Notes: generated from the letters alone by a model not told the origin. DNA of 64,000 bases from Nostoc sp. NIES-4103 (GCF_002368335.1 NZ_AP018288.1:7963051-8027050); one strand, 5' to 3'. Counted from the stretch's first letter, positions 1 through 9,381 are shown. Numbers and translations are program-made.

Positions 1-582
1 ATGGTTACTGATGCGGCTATCATTAATGCTGCACTCCAGTTGAAACCGCAAACATTCTTAGATGTTGGATGTGGTGAAGGATGGTTATGTCGTGAACTTT
101 TCTCTCAAGGAATTGATGGGTGGGGAGTTGATGTTTGTGCCGATCTGATTGCAGCAGCTAAGTATAGTGGTGATTCTCGTTTTCTTGTTTGTTCGTACTC
201 TGATCTGCGATGGCAAAAGTTCAGAAATATTCGCCATTTTTCTTGCTTGATTTGTAATTTCTCAATTCTCGGGAAATCTGCTATTTCTGAAATTGCCGAA
301 GCTGGTCTGAACCTGTTAGAAAATCGCGGCTATCTTATCGTCCAAACTCTTCACCCTCTCATCGCCTGTGGTGAATCTCCCTATGAAGATGGTTGGAGGG
401 AAACTTCATGGGATGGAATTGCAGATGAGGTGTTTCACCCTGCTCCTTGGTATTTCAGAACCGTAGAATCATGGATTAAAGAGTTCCATGCTTGCAATTA
501 TCGATTGCTAAATTTACAGGAACCATGTCATCCTATAACGAACAAGCCTATCTCAATCATTTTTGTCTTTGAGCGACAGTAA
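1..582 (+). CDS. Class I SAM-dependent methyltransferase, N-terminus probably cut by window edge
   Basis: The 193 visible residues begin at the first base of the window. The glycine-rich SAM-binding motif I is clear near residues 20-26 (LDVGCGEG), followed by the acidic end of strand 2 (GVDVCADL). The methyl acceptor cannot be told from sequence. Related enzymes usually have some 20-30 residues before the TDAAIINA segment, so the true start probably lies upstream of the window and the ATG at base 1 may be internal. It is followed by a repeat-containing spacer and a convergent PAP2 phosphatase gene, so no operon partner is visible. The methyltransferase fold is certain; the substrate is unknown. 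Confidence 0.8.
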   Translation: MVTDAAIINAALQLKPQTFLDVGCGEGWLCRELFSQGIDGWGVDVCADLIAAAKYSGDSRFLVCSYSDLRWQKFRNIRHFSCLICNFSILGKSAISEIAEAGLNLLENRGYLIVQTLHPLIACGESPYEDGWRETSWDGIADEVFHPAPWYFRTVESWIKEFHACNYRLLNLQEPCHPITNKPISIIFVFERQ

Positions 583-636
583 GGAACTTCCAATAAATAG
601 GGATTTGGGTGTCTAACTTTGTAAATCTGTAGCAAT

Positions 637-735
637 TGTCATTAGTCCTTTGTCCTTTATAAATACAAATGACTAATGACCAATGACAAAGAAGCGCTAT
701 ATAAGATGATTATGCAAATGAAATATGTTTTAGTT
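637..735. repeat. Dispersed repeat with short inverted arms (copy 1)
   Basis: The arms GTCATTAGT (638-646) and ACTAATGAC (672-680) are inverted copies. The segment from about 672 to 735 resembles 48562-48625, sharing CTAATGACAAAGAA and a following CTATAT...TGATT.TGCAAAT stretch. Both copies lie immediately 3' of a minus-strand gene. Confidence 0.6.
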
Positions 736-1734
736 TAAATCAGAGAAAAAATTTCCACCAGACAAACGATATTTTGGTTTTAGTTCCAAATAGAGAATAC
801 AGATAATCAACCACACTAAACCTATGGCATAACCAGCTAATACATCAGTAGGCCAGTGTACACCTAGATAAAGCCGACTAAAACCTATGGCAAGAATTAA
901 GGCAATGGTCAAAGCTGAAATCTGTTTTTCCCATTGAGGAAATTCTTTTACCAAAATGTAGCCGATGAAACCGTAAATTACCATTGATACCATTGCGTGA
1001 CCACTGGGAAAGCTATGGAAACCCACATTGATCAGCCGATCCCACAAGGCTGGGCGTGCCCTACCAAATAATAATTTCAGTAAATAATTTAAGCCTACTG
1101 CACTGGCTGTGGCGATCGCTAGTTTAGTTGTTTCTGGGCGACGCTGATAAAGCAGAACTATTTCTACCCACAAACAAATCGACACTAAAGCCAGTGGTTC
1201 ACCCAAAAAAGTTATACCCAGCATCATGCTATCCAAAAGTGGTGTGTGCAGCTTTTGAATTGCTAGCAAAATAGCGATGTCCAGTCCATACCTGTGCAGC
1301 AGCAAGCTACCCCAAGCACAAGTGGAAACAACCCATGCAACTGGAATCAGTTGATTGTTCACTAGGTTTAATTGTTTTTGTACAGGTGCTTGAGCTAATT
1401 TTTGAGGTTTTTCTTTTTCTATGCTGAGGTTAGTTGTATTTACTGTGAGTTTTTTTACTTCTTTTGTATAATCTAAAACTATATTTTGAAGAAGTAAGGC
1501 GATCGCATTGGCAGTAAAATCTGGATGGGAAATCACAAGAACATTTCCTGTTAAAGGATTAGCATGAAATCGCCTGACTATTTCCTCCTGTGACAATCTC
1601 ACTTCCAAGTATCTTTTGCAAGCTTGCGAATGATGCAGTCCACTTATCTTATATCTAGCTCTTCCTTTAACGGCAGTATGTATCGCTCTAATTAAAGGAT
1701 CTTCATGAGAGAGATTATTAAAATAAGTTTTCAT
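730..1734 (-). CDS. PAP2-family membrane phosphatase with N-terminal HMA-like domain
   Basis: 334 residues. The C-terminal two thirds is a PAP2 acid phosphatase domain with all three signatures: KLLFGRARP, PSGH, and SRLYLGVHWPTD, in a membrane protein with several hydrophobic segments. Such enzymes dephosphorylate lipid phosphates (phosphatidate, undecaprenyl diphosphate) at the membrane. The N-terminal about 100 residues (AVKGRARYKISGLH through the IALLLQNIV region) resemble the domain at the N-terminus of cyanobacterial P-type cation ATPases, a heavy-metal-associated-like fold but with no CxxC. A charged linker of about 35 residues joins the two parts. Substrate unknown; the phosphatase assignment is secure, the N-terminal assignment is from memory of similar sequences. 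Confidence 0.85.
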   Translation of the reverse strand: MKTYFNNLSHEDPLIRAIHTAVKGRARYKISGLHHSQACKRYLEVRLSQEEIVRRFHANPLTGNVLVISHPDFTANAIALLLQNIVLDYTKEVKKLTVNTTNLSIEKEKPQKLAQAPVQKQLNLVNNQLIPVAWVVSTCAWGSLLLHRYGLDIAILLAIQKLHTPLLDSMMLGITFLGEPLALVSICLWVEIVLLYQRRPETTKLAIATASAVGLNYLLKLLFGRARPALWDRLINVGFHSFPSGHAMVSMVIYGFIGYILVKEFPQWEKQISALTIALILAIGFSRLYLGVHWPTDVLAGYAIGLVWLIICILYLELKPKYRLSGGNFFSDLN

Positions 1735-1910
1735 CTTGCTACTTAACCAATTTTTGTGCTTGCAGTTTGGGAGTCTTTGACCAAAGGCTGTAGAAATCTC
1801 CTCGTCTAAGCTAGCAAATCCCCGCTTTCATTGAGAGTATACATATAGCCGTCGCCATTAGTGTTAGGACATCAACAGATAATAAAACCTAGACACAAAA
1901 AGACTTTTCA

Positions 1911-1943
1911 CCCAGTCCCCAGTCCCTAGTCCCCAGTCTCCAG
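1911..1943. repeat. Short tandem repeat tract (CCCAGTC-type)
   Basis: About four degenerate units of the CCCCAGT heptamer, of the type scattered through intergenic regions of this window. Confidence 0.8.
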
Positions 1944-2012
1944 CTATATATATTGCTCTGGGTAAGAATCAAACCCAACACCCATTTCTGCTTGAAGTTG
2001 GGTTTGACTATC

Positions 2013-2294
2013 TTAAGGCAATGCAGGTGGTTCATCATCTACTTTTGCTTCTTGATTACCTATCCTTAGTTGCTTTTTGCTGTGCTTTAACTGTTTCCAT
2101 AGTGACTTAATTTGCTTATAAGCTTCTTCGGGAGTCAGTTTTCCAGATGTTTCTAGATTAGAGATATAACCTACTTTTTGAGCAAATTCTTGAAGATTTG
2201 CATTAAATATTAAATTTTCTGGCCTAACCTGACCATAGTAGCGACTGCGGGGGTAAAGAAAGTTGTTTTTATGTTCGTGATTAGATTTTTCCAT
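2013..2294 (-). CDS. Small conserved cyanobacterial hypothetical protein (DUF7219-like)
   Basis: 93 residues, soluble, with no membrane segment or signal. The aromatic/arginine block YPRSRYYGQ near residues 14-22 is followed by a predicted helical region with FAQKVGYISNLE and a Lys-rich helix. I associate this block with a small protein family common in cyanobacteria (recalled as DUF7219; the number is uncertain). Function unknown. The gene stands alone, between repeat-containing spacers, with ATG start at the 5' end of a clean ORF. Confidence 0.65.
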   Translation of the reverse strand: MEKSNHEHKNNFLYPRSRYYGQVRPENLIFNANLQEFAQKVGYISNLETSGKLTPEEAYKQIKSLWKQLKHSKKQLRIGNQEAKVDDEPPALP

Positions 2295-3235
2295 TTGTCA
2301 AGCAAGTTCAACACTACCGTGATGTTTCTTACAAGATATTACTTTTATGCGTTGTAATACATTTAAATACAGTAAATTTCTGCCAAATTGGCATGAAATA
2401 TTTGGCGCTATTGTTAAAATGGTCGCTCAATCCGAACCATCCTCTGTTGCAATCCTCAGTAACAGTATTCATCAGAGAAAAAAGCGCTACTTTTTGTGAT
2501 CGCCATCACATACCCCTATAGACAACGAATTAAACTAAAAGCGATCGCCCGTGGCTTAGTGAATTCAAAAGTCGAACCAAAACATTAAATAAACTAATAT
2601 AACAAATCCACACCCATAAAAAAGCTTTGGCAGTAGTGATTTACGAATCATCTATCATTAGACAGAAATTGCACTGTAACCACAGTAATTTTCATAGTTG
2701 TGCCCTGAAATGCTGCTGTCGCTATGGTACTTAAATTATCGCTCAATCTGGAATGCATACATCAGCTACCTTTTTGCAGATTTAGCAATTTTTATAGTTG
2801 GCTACCAATTTATCTTTGTCTAAGCTAATCGGCATTTAAATTACAACATTGCTACTATTCACCTTGTTTTTGATCTGACAATGCTACTTAATGACCAACT
2901 TTCACTGACCTAATAACTATTCTAGTCAAATCTGGAATTAATCTACCTATTAGAATAGGTTTTCAATAAATTGATTTATTAATATTTTGAAATAACTATT
3001 TTTTTGATGTTATGGTTTTGTATCTAAACAGGCATTAAACAGGAATCTAATATTATTAATGATTGTTTATTATATTAATTACTTTGCTGTTAGTTTATTG
3101 TAAAATAAAAATATATTTGTGCAGCTAATTAATGGTATTTATGTCTTTTTATAGATAATAATATTGCCAATATGGCATTACTTAAGGAATAAAAACCTGC
3201 TATAAGATTGCAATATTTTACTTCTTAATACTCCA
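2295..3235. other. Intergenic region without a recognisable gene
   Basis: About 940 bases, increasingly AT-rich towards the hydrolase gene. It holds one HIP1-type site (around 2541) and no ORF with credible codon use. No tRNA or known riboswitch pattern was seen. It is long enough to hold a small RNA, but nothing in it is specific. Confidence 0.6.
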
Positions 3236-4171
3236 ATGAAAGATTGGTGGGAAGCCACTTTTCCTAAAGGCCGACAGAGTTTGATTATTCCTGATGCTCA
3301 AGGGTATCCTGTAGAAATAGCTTATGGTGAAAAAGGTATAGGTAAGCCATTAATTTTATTACATGGCATGGGTTGTTGGAGCTACAGTTGGCGTCATAGT
3401 ATTGCATTCTTATCTAGGTATTTTCGGGTGATCTGCTTTGATGCCAAATGTACTGGTTTTTCGGAGAAACCATTATCTCGTAGAGAATACCAAGGACACC
3501 AAATTATTGAGACTAAGAGAGTTATTCAGGCATTATGTGATGAACCAGTAGTGATTATAGGAGAATCTTTGGGAGGATTGGTTGCACTTGCTCTTGCTCA
3601 AAATAACCCTAATTTAGTCAAGGAGCTAATAGTAATAAATGTACCTATCTTTTCTGAACGTCTACCTCATTGGTCTATGTCTTTATTTGCTCAAATACCA
3701 TTGCATATAATGCAAACAATAGACTCTTGGCGTTTGGCATATCTGTTTGCACCTCTGATAAGAGCAATCACAACATTAGAATGGCGAACATTACTGTTTG
3801 ATCCATCAATACTGACAGAAGAAGATATCTATTGGATAACTTATCCATTGATTGAAATACCTGGTACACTTGCTAAAAGCGCTGAAGAATTACAGATAGC
3901 GGTAAGAGAATTTGAGTATTTTCAAGCTAATCAGCCAAATATGCTCACTAAAATTCAAAATAATCTTGGTGCTATCAATTGTTCTACACTAATTTTATGG
4001 GGTGAGCAAGATAGTTGGTTTCCAGTTAGTCATGGTAAAAAATTACATCAACATATTCCGAATTCTCAATTTCAAATCCTACCAAACTGCTGTCATGATG
4101 CTTCAACAGGTTCTTTTAAAGTGTTGAATACAGCGATTATTAAGTTCTTAAAAAAATCAATTTTTTGGTAA
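3236..4171 (+). CDS. Alpha/beta-fold hydrolase
   Basis: 311 residues. The oxyanion-hole motif LLHGMG lies near residues 42-47. The nucleophile elbow GESLGG follows the VVIIGES strand, the acid is probably the Asp in GEQDSW, and the catalytic His is probably in NCCHDAS near the C-terminus. No signal peptide, so it is likely cytoplasmic. The family covers esterases, lipases and haloalkane-dehalogenase-like enzymes, and the substrate cannot be assigned. The coding region is AT-rich and lacks HIP1 sites, unlike most neighbours. Confidence 0.85.
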   Translation: MKDWWEATFPKGRQSLIIPDAQGYPVEIAYGEKGIGKPLILLHGMGCWSYSWRHSIAFLSRYFRVICFDAKCTGFSEKPLSRREYQGHQIIETKRVIQALCDEPVVIIGESLGGLVALALAQNNPNLVKELIVINVPIFSERLPHWSMSLFAQIPLHIMQTIDSWRLAYLFAPLIRAITTLEWRTLLFDPSILTEEDIYWITYPLIEIPGTLAKSAEELQIAVREFEYFQANQPNMLTKIQNNLGAINCSTLILWGEQDSWFPVSHGKKLHQHIPNSQFQILPNCCHDASTGSFKVLNTAIIKFLKKSIFW

Positions 4172-4212
4172 ATTTACAGTTGTATTTATTGTCGCAATAT
4201 CCTCGCCGCTCC

Positions 4213-4339
4213 GGGACTGGGGACTGGGGACTGGAGACTGGGAAAGTTTTTAAAATTTGGTGGTGGGTTATGAGCAACCACCATAATTTTTCAATTTGAC
4301 ACCCAATCCCCAATCCCTAATACCCAATCCCCAGTCCCT
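4213..4339. repeat. Heptamer repeat tracts in inverted orientation upstream of hflX
   Basis: GGGACTG units (4213-4242) are followed by oppositely oriented CCCAATC/CCCAGTC units (4301-4339). The two tracts could pair over about 60 bases. The second tract lies inside the 5' extension of the hflX reading frame, which opens with a TTG at 4296. Confidence 0.75.
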
Positions 4340-6281
4340 TTTACGAATAAAGTTTCTGCCTCACCAAGATAGGGACTGCTTCACCTCCTACCTCAAAACC
4401 TGTAGCTTTTGTACTTCTGTCAACCAAAGTTGCTACATCACCTCAAAATACCCAAAGTCAACACCTTACCCTAAAGCCTGTTGTAAAATAAACAATAGAA
4501 GGATTCGGGGGGCCATTTACTGGTCAGAAACGCCTATAGAGACTATCTTCGGAAACTTGCAAGGTCTAAAGTCCAGCCAGCTGAAGCAACTACAGCGGCT
4601 GTACCACCAGCGCATACCAGGCGATCGCATCACCACGCCTGAGTTATCCCAGCGTTTGGCGGCAATTAGTACAGAAATCAATCAACCTGTATGTGCCTAC
4701 CTCAACCGTCGCGGACAAGTCATCCGTGTAGGCGTAGGCACACCCCGTCAAACGCAAATTCCACCACTGGAATTGCCCCGTTATGGTGCAGAACGTCTCA
4801 GCGGTATTCGTTGTATCGCTACCCATCTCAAATCAGAACCACCTAATGAGGCGGCACTGACAGCTATGGCGCTGCAACGTTTAGATGCGCTGGTAGTCAT
4901 AAATATTACTGGAACAGGATTTACACGTCGGGGAGGAGGCGCTGCGGGGTATGTCAAAGAAGCTTATTTAGCTCACCTGACACCCCAAGAAACTCGTGCC
5001 CTAATGACTAGTCCTGCTGGATTCAAGATTGAGGAAAGCCAAGTCCAATCTCCAAGTTGGACGATATCACCACCTCTAAGCTTGGATATGCTGGCACAGC
5101 AGGATTTTATCGACTTGGTAGAAGGACTGGAAGAGGAATTCCGCCGGGAATTCGTCGCCCAGGAAGTAGATGCAGACCACGATCGCGTGCTAATTGTGGG
5201 AGTAATGACTGATGAAATGACTCTCCAAAGATTCCAAGACACCTTGGCAGAATTAGCACGGTTAGTAGATACAGCCGGTGGAGATGTATTACAGACAGTA
5301 CAACAAAAGCGATCGCGGATTCATCCTCAAACTGTAGTCGGCGAAGGCAAGGTGCAAGAAGTCGCCCTGACAGCCCAAACCTTGGGAGCCAATCTCATCG
5401 TCTTTGACCGCGACCTCTCACCCGCCCAAGTCCGCAACTTAGAAGCACAAATTGGTGTTCGAGTAGTTGACCGCACAGAAGTAATTTTAGATATCTTTGC
5501 CCAACGCGCTCAATCCCGTGCAGGTAAGTTGCAAGTAGAACTGGCACAGCTAGAATACATGCTGCCGCGACTAACTGGTAGAGGTCAAGCGATGTCCCGA
5601 TTAGGGGGTGGTATTGGTACTCGCGGCCCTGGTGAAACCAAACTAGAAACTGAACGCCGTGCCATTGGGCGGCGTATTTCCCGGCTGCAACAAGAAGTAA
5701 ACCAATTACAAGCACATCGTTCGCGCTTAAGACAGCGACGACAACATCGGGAAGTTCCCTCAGTAGCTTTGGTTGGTTATACCAACGCCGGCAAGTCAAC
5801 CTTGCTCAATGCCCTCACTAATGCTGAGGTTTACACAGCCGACCAGTTATTTGCTACCCTTGACCCCACCACGCGCCGCTTAGTCATTCCCCATGCCGAG
5901 ACTGGCGAAACCCAGGAAATTCTAGTTACAGATACAGTAGGGTTCATACATGAACTACCTGCATCGTTAATGGATGCCTTCCGCGCTACCTTAGAGGAAG
6001 TGACAGAAGCCGATGCCCTACTGCATTTAGTAGACTTGTCTCATCCTGCTTGGTTAAGTCATATCCGCTCAGTTAGGGAAATCCTCGCAGCAATGCCAGT
6101 CACTCCCGGCCCGGCGTTGGTTGCCTTTAACAAAATTGATCAAGTGGATAGTGAAACTCTGGCTTTAGCTCAGGAAGAGTTTCCTCTAGCAGTGTTTATT
6201 TCAGCAAGCCAGCGCTTGGGATTAGAAACCTTACGCCAACGCCTTGCACAATTAGTGCAATATGCTGCTGACTCTCGGTAA
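4296..6281 (+). CDS. hflX: Ribosome-associated GTPase HflX
   Basis: HflX splits stalled or heat-damaged ribosomes by GTP hydrolysis. The HflX-specific N-domain (VGEGKVQEVA, DRDLSPAQVRNLE, DRTEVILDIFAQRA) is followed by the coiled linker with the Gly-rich loop RLGGGIGTRGPGETKLE. The G domain has the P-loop GYTNAGKST, DTVGF and NKID. An extra N-terminal region is usual for cyanobacterial HflX. The start is unclear. The only NTG start in the frame before the conserved region is the TTG at 4296, whose first 16 codons are intergenic-type repeat. The conserved protein seems to begin near ETIFGNLQG, preceded by ATA at 4536 where relatives may have ATG. A strong terminator follows the gene. Confidence 0.9.
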   Translation: MTPNPQSLIPNPQSLLRIKFLPHQDRDCFTSYLKTCSFCTSVNQSCYITSKYPKSTPYPKACCKINNRRIRGAIYWSETPIETIFGNLQGLKSSQLKQLQRLYHQRIPGDRITTPELSQRLAAISTEINQPVCAYLNRRGQVIRVGVGTPRQTQIPPLELPRYGAERLSGIRCIATHLKSEPPNEAALTAMALQRLDALVVINITGTGFTRRGGGAAGYVKEAYLAHLTPQETRALMTSPAGFKIEESQVQSPSWTISPPLSLDMLAQQDFIDLVEGLEEEFRREFVAQEVDADHDRVLIVGVMTDEMTLQRFQDTLAELARLVDTAGGDVLQTVQQKRSRIHPQTVVGEGKVQEVALTAQTLGANLIVFDRDLSPAQVRNLEAQIGVRVVDRTEVILDIFAQRAQSRAGKLQVELAQLEYMLPRLTGRGQAMSRLGGGIGTRGPGETKLETERRAIGRRISRLQQEVNQLQAHRSRLRQRRQHREVPSVALVGYTNAGKSTLLNALTNAEVYTADQLFATLDPTTRRLVIPHAETGETQEILVTDTVGFIHELPASLMDAFRATLEEVTEADALLHLVDLSHPAWLSHIRSVREILAAMPVTPGPALVAFNKIDQVDSETLALAQEEFPLAVFISASQRLGLETLRQRLAQLVQYAADSR

Positions 6282-6309
6282 ATACTGAAAATAAATTTAA
6301 TTTAAAGTA

Positions 6310-6342
6310 AAAATGCCGTAGTTACATAAATTACGGCATTTT
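6310..6342 (+). terminator. Rho-independent terminator after hflX
   Basis: A perfect 11-bp stem (AAAATGCCGTA / TACGGCATTTT) with an 11-base loop lies 28 bases after the hflX stop. The A/T tails make it potentially bidirectional. Confidence 0.85.
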
Positions 6343-6470
6343 CTATTAACTTTAGTTGACCGTTGACAATCAACAGTCAACAAGTTTATGTGGAATTTGC
6401 TGAATGACAATGTTGTAAAAGACGTGCTAAAACCATTGATTAATAGGCATTCTTATATGTAAAAGGGGCT

Positions 6471-6540
6471 AGGAATTGGGGATTGGAAATTAAATTAGTT
6501 TCCTAGTACCAAGTACCCAATCCCCAGTACCCAGTACCAC
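6471..6540. repeat. Heptamer repeat tracts, inverted pair
   Basis: GGAATTGGGGATTGG at the left and CCCAATCCCCAGTACCCAGTACC at the right can pair across an AT-rich loop. The right arm ends 3 bases before the next start codon, so it may affect translation of the oxygenase gene. Confidence 0.65.
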
Positions 6541-6543
6541 CAT

Positions 6544-7428
6544 ATGCAATCAACTTCGCAGCAGTTTGAGTCTAAAGATGTCAAAGTTCAGCTTCTTTTA
6601 ACTGGAGGACATCAATACACAGTTTATTTAAAAGCAGATGCACCTGTACTGCATAATTTGTTAACAACAATTGTAGCTCGTGCCTATAAACAAGAATCTG
6701 CCTCATACACTTTATTTCAAATTCCTCTAGATGCAGGCCATTCTGCTTTGTCTTTTTCCAGTGATCACCTCGTTGGTGTTGTGACAGAGCCTCCTATTTG
6801 GGTAGAGCAAATCGAGGATGTAAAACCAGAATATCCTAATATTTTAAATTCTAACTATATACAAATAGAGAATTTCTTAACTCCAGAAGAACACAAGCAA
6901 TTAATCAAATATGTTCTTGACAAGAAGGCAAATTTTGTACCCACTAGTACTTCCTCCCAAGATAAAGATTATCGCCGCTCAATGGTTTTGTACTCGTTTC
7001 CAGAATTCACTGAACTGATTGTCAAGCGCATTCAGGCAATAATTCCTGATGTAATTAGCAAATTAGGTCTACCATCATTTGCCATATCTCAGATTGAAAG
7101 CCAATTGACAGCACATAATGATGGTAATTATTACAAAATCCATAATGATAACGGCAGCCCAGAGACGGCTACAAGAGAACTTACCTATGTTTATTACTTT
7201 TATCGAGAACCAAAATCATTTTCTGGCGGTGAATTACTAATTTATGATAGTAAGATTGAAAATAATTTTTATGTAAGTGCAGATTCTTTTCAAACAGTCG
7301 AGCCACGCAACAACAGCATTGTATTTTTCATCAGCCGATATATGCACGAAGTTAAGCCTGTGATTTGTCCATCTAAAGCTTTTGCTGATAGCCGTTTCAC
7401 TATCAACGGCTGGGTACGTCGAGCATAA
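6544..7428 (+). CDS. 2-oxoglutarate/Fe(II)-dependent oxygenase (prolyl-hydroxylase type)
   Basis: 294 residues. The C-terminal half matches the 2OG-Fe(II) dioxygenase fold. It has the HxD iron motif in KIHNDNG (near residues 199-204), the following FSGGELLIYD strand, the distal iron ligand His in MHEVKPV, and the 2-oxoglutarate-binding Arg in DSRFTINGW. This family hydroxylates proline or other side chains of proteins and peptides. The N-terminal about 95 residues are separate and unrecognised. The substrate is not predictable. No operon partner is visible, with 700 bases of non-coding DNA downstream. Confidence 0.85.
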   Translation: MQSTSQQFESKDVKVQLLLTGGHQYTVYLKADAPVLHNLLTTIVARAYKQESASYTLFQIPLDAGHSALSFSSDHLVGVVTEPPIWVEQIEDVKPEYPNILNSNYIQIENFLTPEEHKQLIKYVLDKKANFVPTSTSSQDKDYRRSMVLYSFPEFTELIVKRIQAIIPDVISKLGLPSFAISQIESQLTAHNDGNYYKIHNDNGSPETATRELTYVYYFYREPKSFSGGELLIYDSKIENNFYVSADSFQTVEPRNNSIVFFISRYMHEVKPVICPSKAFADSRFTINGWVRRA

Positions 7429-8130
7429 TTTTAAGTATAAATGCTGTAATTGATAATTTTGAATTTTCTCACAGGTTAGGCGATCACCGGACTTCTACAG
7501 CTAATTAGCACACTAAGAAGTAATTCATGAATTGCTTCTATAACTCAACTTTACCTAACTCGAATAAAAACCATTATAGTATTCTTTAACTATAAATTAC
7601 TATCATAAAAATTTTATCTTTGATAAAGTTGAGCCACTAATCTTCAAAATTTTTGGTGTTTTTTTAGAAAAGTATTTAAAGATTAAATGTTAATTTTAAA
7701 TAAAAATATTTTTCAGGGATAATACTTAGATAAAATTATATCGTAAAAATACTGAATAAACAGAAGAATACATAAAAAATATTTGTTTTCATTGATAAAT
7801 TAAAGTTCAGATGAAAATCTAGATAAACCATAGACTTGTAAGAAGTTATTGTGGCAGATTAGATTTATTAATCACTGATTAACAAATCAGTTTCAGAGCT
7901 TGTAATCAAATGCATCCCATTTTTCAGTCCCTATCAATTAGAAGTTGTAAACATACAAACTAAGTTGGCTGGCATATCAATAAAATAGATAAACTGCTGC
8001 AACAAGCTGGCTTTGATAAAACAAATTATTATCTAAGTTTGTATAGCCTACAATTCTATTTATAAGGGATGTTTGAAATTGGGATGCTGTTTTTTGATGC
8101 TCTCCATAAATACGAAGGAGTTTCAAAGAA
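7429..8130. other. Intergenic region, AT-rich, no gene seen
   Basis: About 700 bases, very AT-rich between 7560 and 8060, without a credible ORF. It probably contains the promoter and leader of the PEP-CTERM gene; AAGGAG at 8114-8119 is the likely ribosome binding site. No known RNA family was recognised. Confidence 0.6.
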
Positions 8131-9111
8131 GTGTCTGCCAATTCAAAAAATTTAATAGGTTATATAACCTGTGGTTTGTCATCATTAGCTGTAGTTATGG
8201 CTGGGCAAATGTCTCAAGCAAATGCAGCATCTATGACTTTTGCAGGAACAGGAACCAATCCCATATCAAATGGAACTACTAATGCTTTAGGAGCATCGGT
8301 CATCTTTGATGACAGCCTAAACCCTGGAAAATTAACAATTACCCTAAAAAATACAGGGCCAGGTGCCACAGCACCTTCTGATGTCCTGACAGCAGTCTTT
8401 TGGGACTATGGCGGATCTGCTCTCACAAACTTGTCATTGTATTCTGCCACAGCTCCAACGGTAGTTGGAGGCGGTGCTGGTAGTAATATCAATCTCAAAA
8501 CCCTTAATGAATGGAAATTACCAAACACTGGTAATGGTACAGCCGACCTTCCTGGCATAACCCAAAACTACGGTATAGGTACTGCTGGATTAGGTATTTT
8601 TCAAGGCGGTGGTGGACAGCAATTTAATTACGGCATCATCAGTGGTTATGATGATCCAAACCCAGCAGTAACTAATGGGACTTTTGTTAAAGACTATGCC
8701 ACCTTTGTGTTATCTGGTCTACCCAGTGCTTTTGATATAACCAAGATTAGTAATATTCGCTTCCAGTTCGGAACCAATTTAAGCGAACCTAGTTTTGCGG
8801 GCGTACAACCAGCACCCGCACCAACACCAGCACCAACACCCGCGCCAACACCCGCACCAACACCAGCACCAACACCAGCACCCACACCAGCACCAACACC
8901 CGCGCCAACACCCGCACCAACACCCGCGCCAACACCCGCACCAACACCCGCGCCAACACCAACACCCACACCTACAACTTACTATACACCTACTCCAACA
9001 CCGACACCGCAGGAAGTACCTGAGCCTGGCGCGATCGCAGCTTTGGGCTTATTTGCAGCCAGTGCTTTTAAAATTAAGAGGAAAAACAAACACAATAACT
9101 CACAAACTTAA
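8131..9111 (+). CDS. PEP-CTERM-sorted exported protein with Pro-Thr repeat stalk
   Basis: 326 residues from a GTG start with AAGGAG just upstream. An N-terminal signal peptide (hydrophobic GLSSLAVVMAG, cleavage probably after QANA) is followed by a beta-rich domain of about 190 residues. Next comes a low-complexity PTPA-type stalk (about residues 227-285), then VPEPGAIAALGLFAASAFKIKRKNK, which is a PEP motif, a hydrophobic stretch and basic residues as in the PEP-CTERM exosortase signal. The protein is expected at the cell surface or in the extracellular matrix. The globular domain is not recognised beyond a PEP-CTERM surface protein. No exosortase gene is in the window. Confidence 0.8.
   Translation: MSANSKNLIGYITCGLSSLAVVMAGQMSQANAASMTFAGTGTNPISNGTTNALGASVIFDDSLNPGKLTITLKNTGPGATAPSDVLTAVFWDYGGSALTNLSLYSATAPTVVGGGAGSNINLKTLNEWKLPNTGNGTADLPGITQNYGIGTAGLGIFQGGGGQQFNYGIISGYDDPNPAVTNGTFVKDYATFVLSGLPSAFDITKISNIRFQFGTNLSEPSFAGVQPAPAPTPAPTPAPTPAPTPAPTPAPTPAPTPAPTPAPTPAPTPAPTPAPTPTPTPTTYYTPTPTPTPQEVPEPGAIAALGLFAASAFKIKRKNKHNNSQT
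8809..8972 (+). repeat. Intragenic 12-bp tandem repeat encoding PTPA units
   Basis: About 13 near-identical 12-base units (variants of CCAACACCCGCG) inside the exported-protein gene. Units differ only at the third base of the Ala or Thr codon, which suggests expansion by slippage. Confidence 0.9.
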
Positions 9112-9138
9112 GCAATACTGTTGAGTTCTCATATTAGT

Positions 9139-9184
9139 TAAATTGGGTTCAGAAGTGGATAAACACGTCTAACCCAATTTTTTG
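9139..9184 (+). terminator. Terminator after the PEP-CTERM gene
   Basis: The stem AAATTGGGTT / AACCCAATTT with a roughly 21-base loop is followed by a T run, 28 bases after the stop codon. Confidence 0.8.
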
Positions 9185-9381
9185 TATGAGCAAGATTTGA
9201 CTGAGTAGTCGTTCCTTGTGGAAAAGCTTTGACTAAAAGGCTGACGCTACGAAGATCGCAGTCGCCTTTACAGGGAAACCCTAAAGCAGTGCTGTCATAC
9301 TCACGGCGCTGGCTCATAAAGCTACTAGAACAGGTATGAAAGTTCTAAAATTAAGAAGTATTAAATCAAATTGAGGAAGTT

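Noticed and set aside
1961..2000. tRNA-like T-arm (GGGTTTGATTC on the minus strand)
   Set aside because: No cloverleaf can be built around it; the D and anticodon arms are absent.
5395..5799. 134-residue minus-strand ORF inside hflX
   Set aside because: Antisense shadow of the conserved HflX domains.
8694..8971. Val/Gly-rich ORFs on the minus strand
   Set aside because: They are antisense readings of the 12-bp Pro-Thr repeat in the PEP-CTERM gene.
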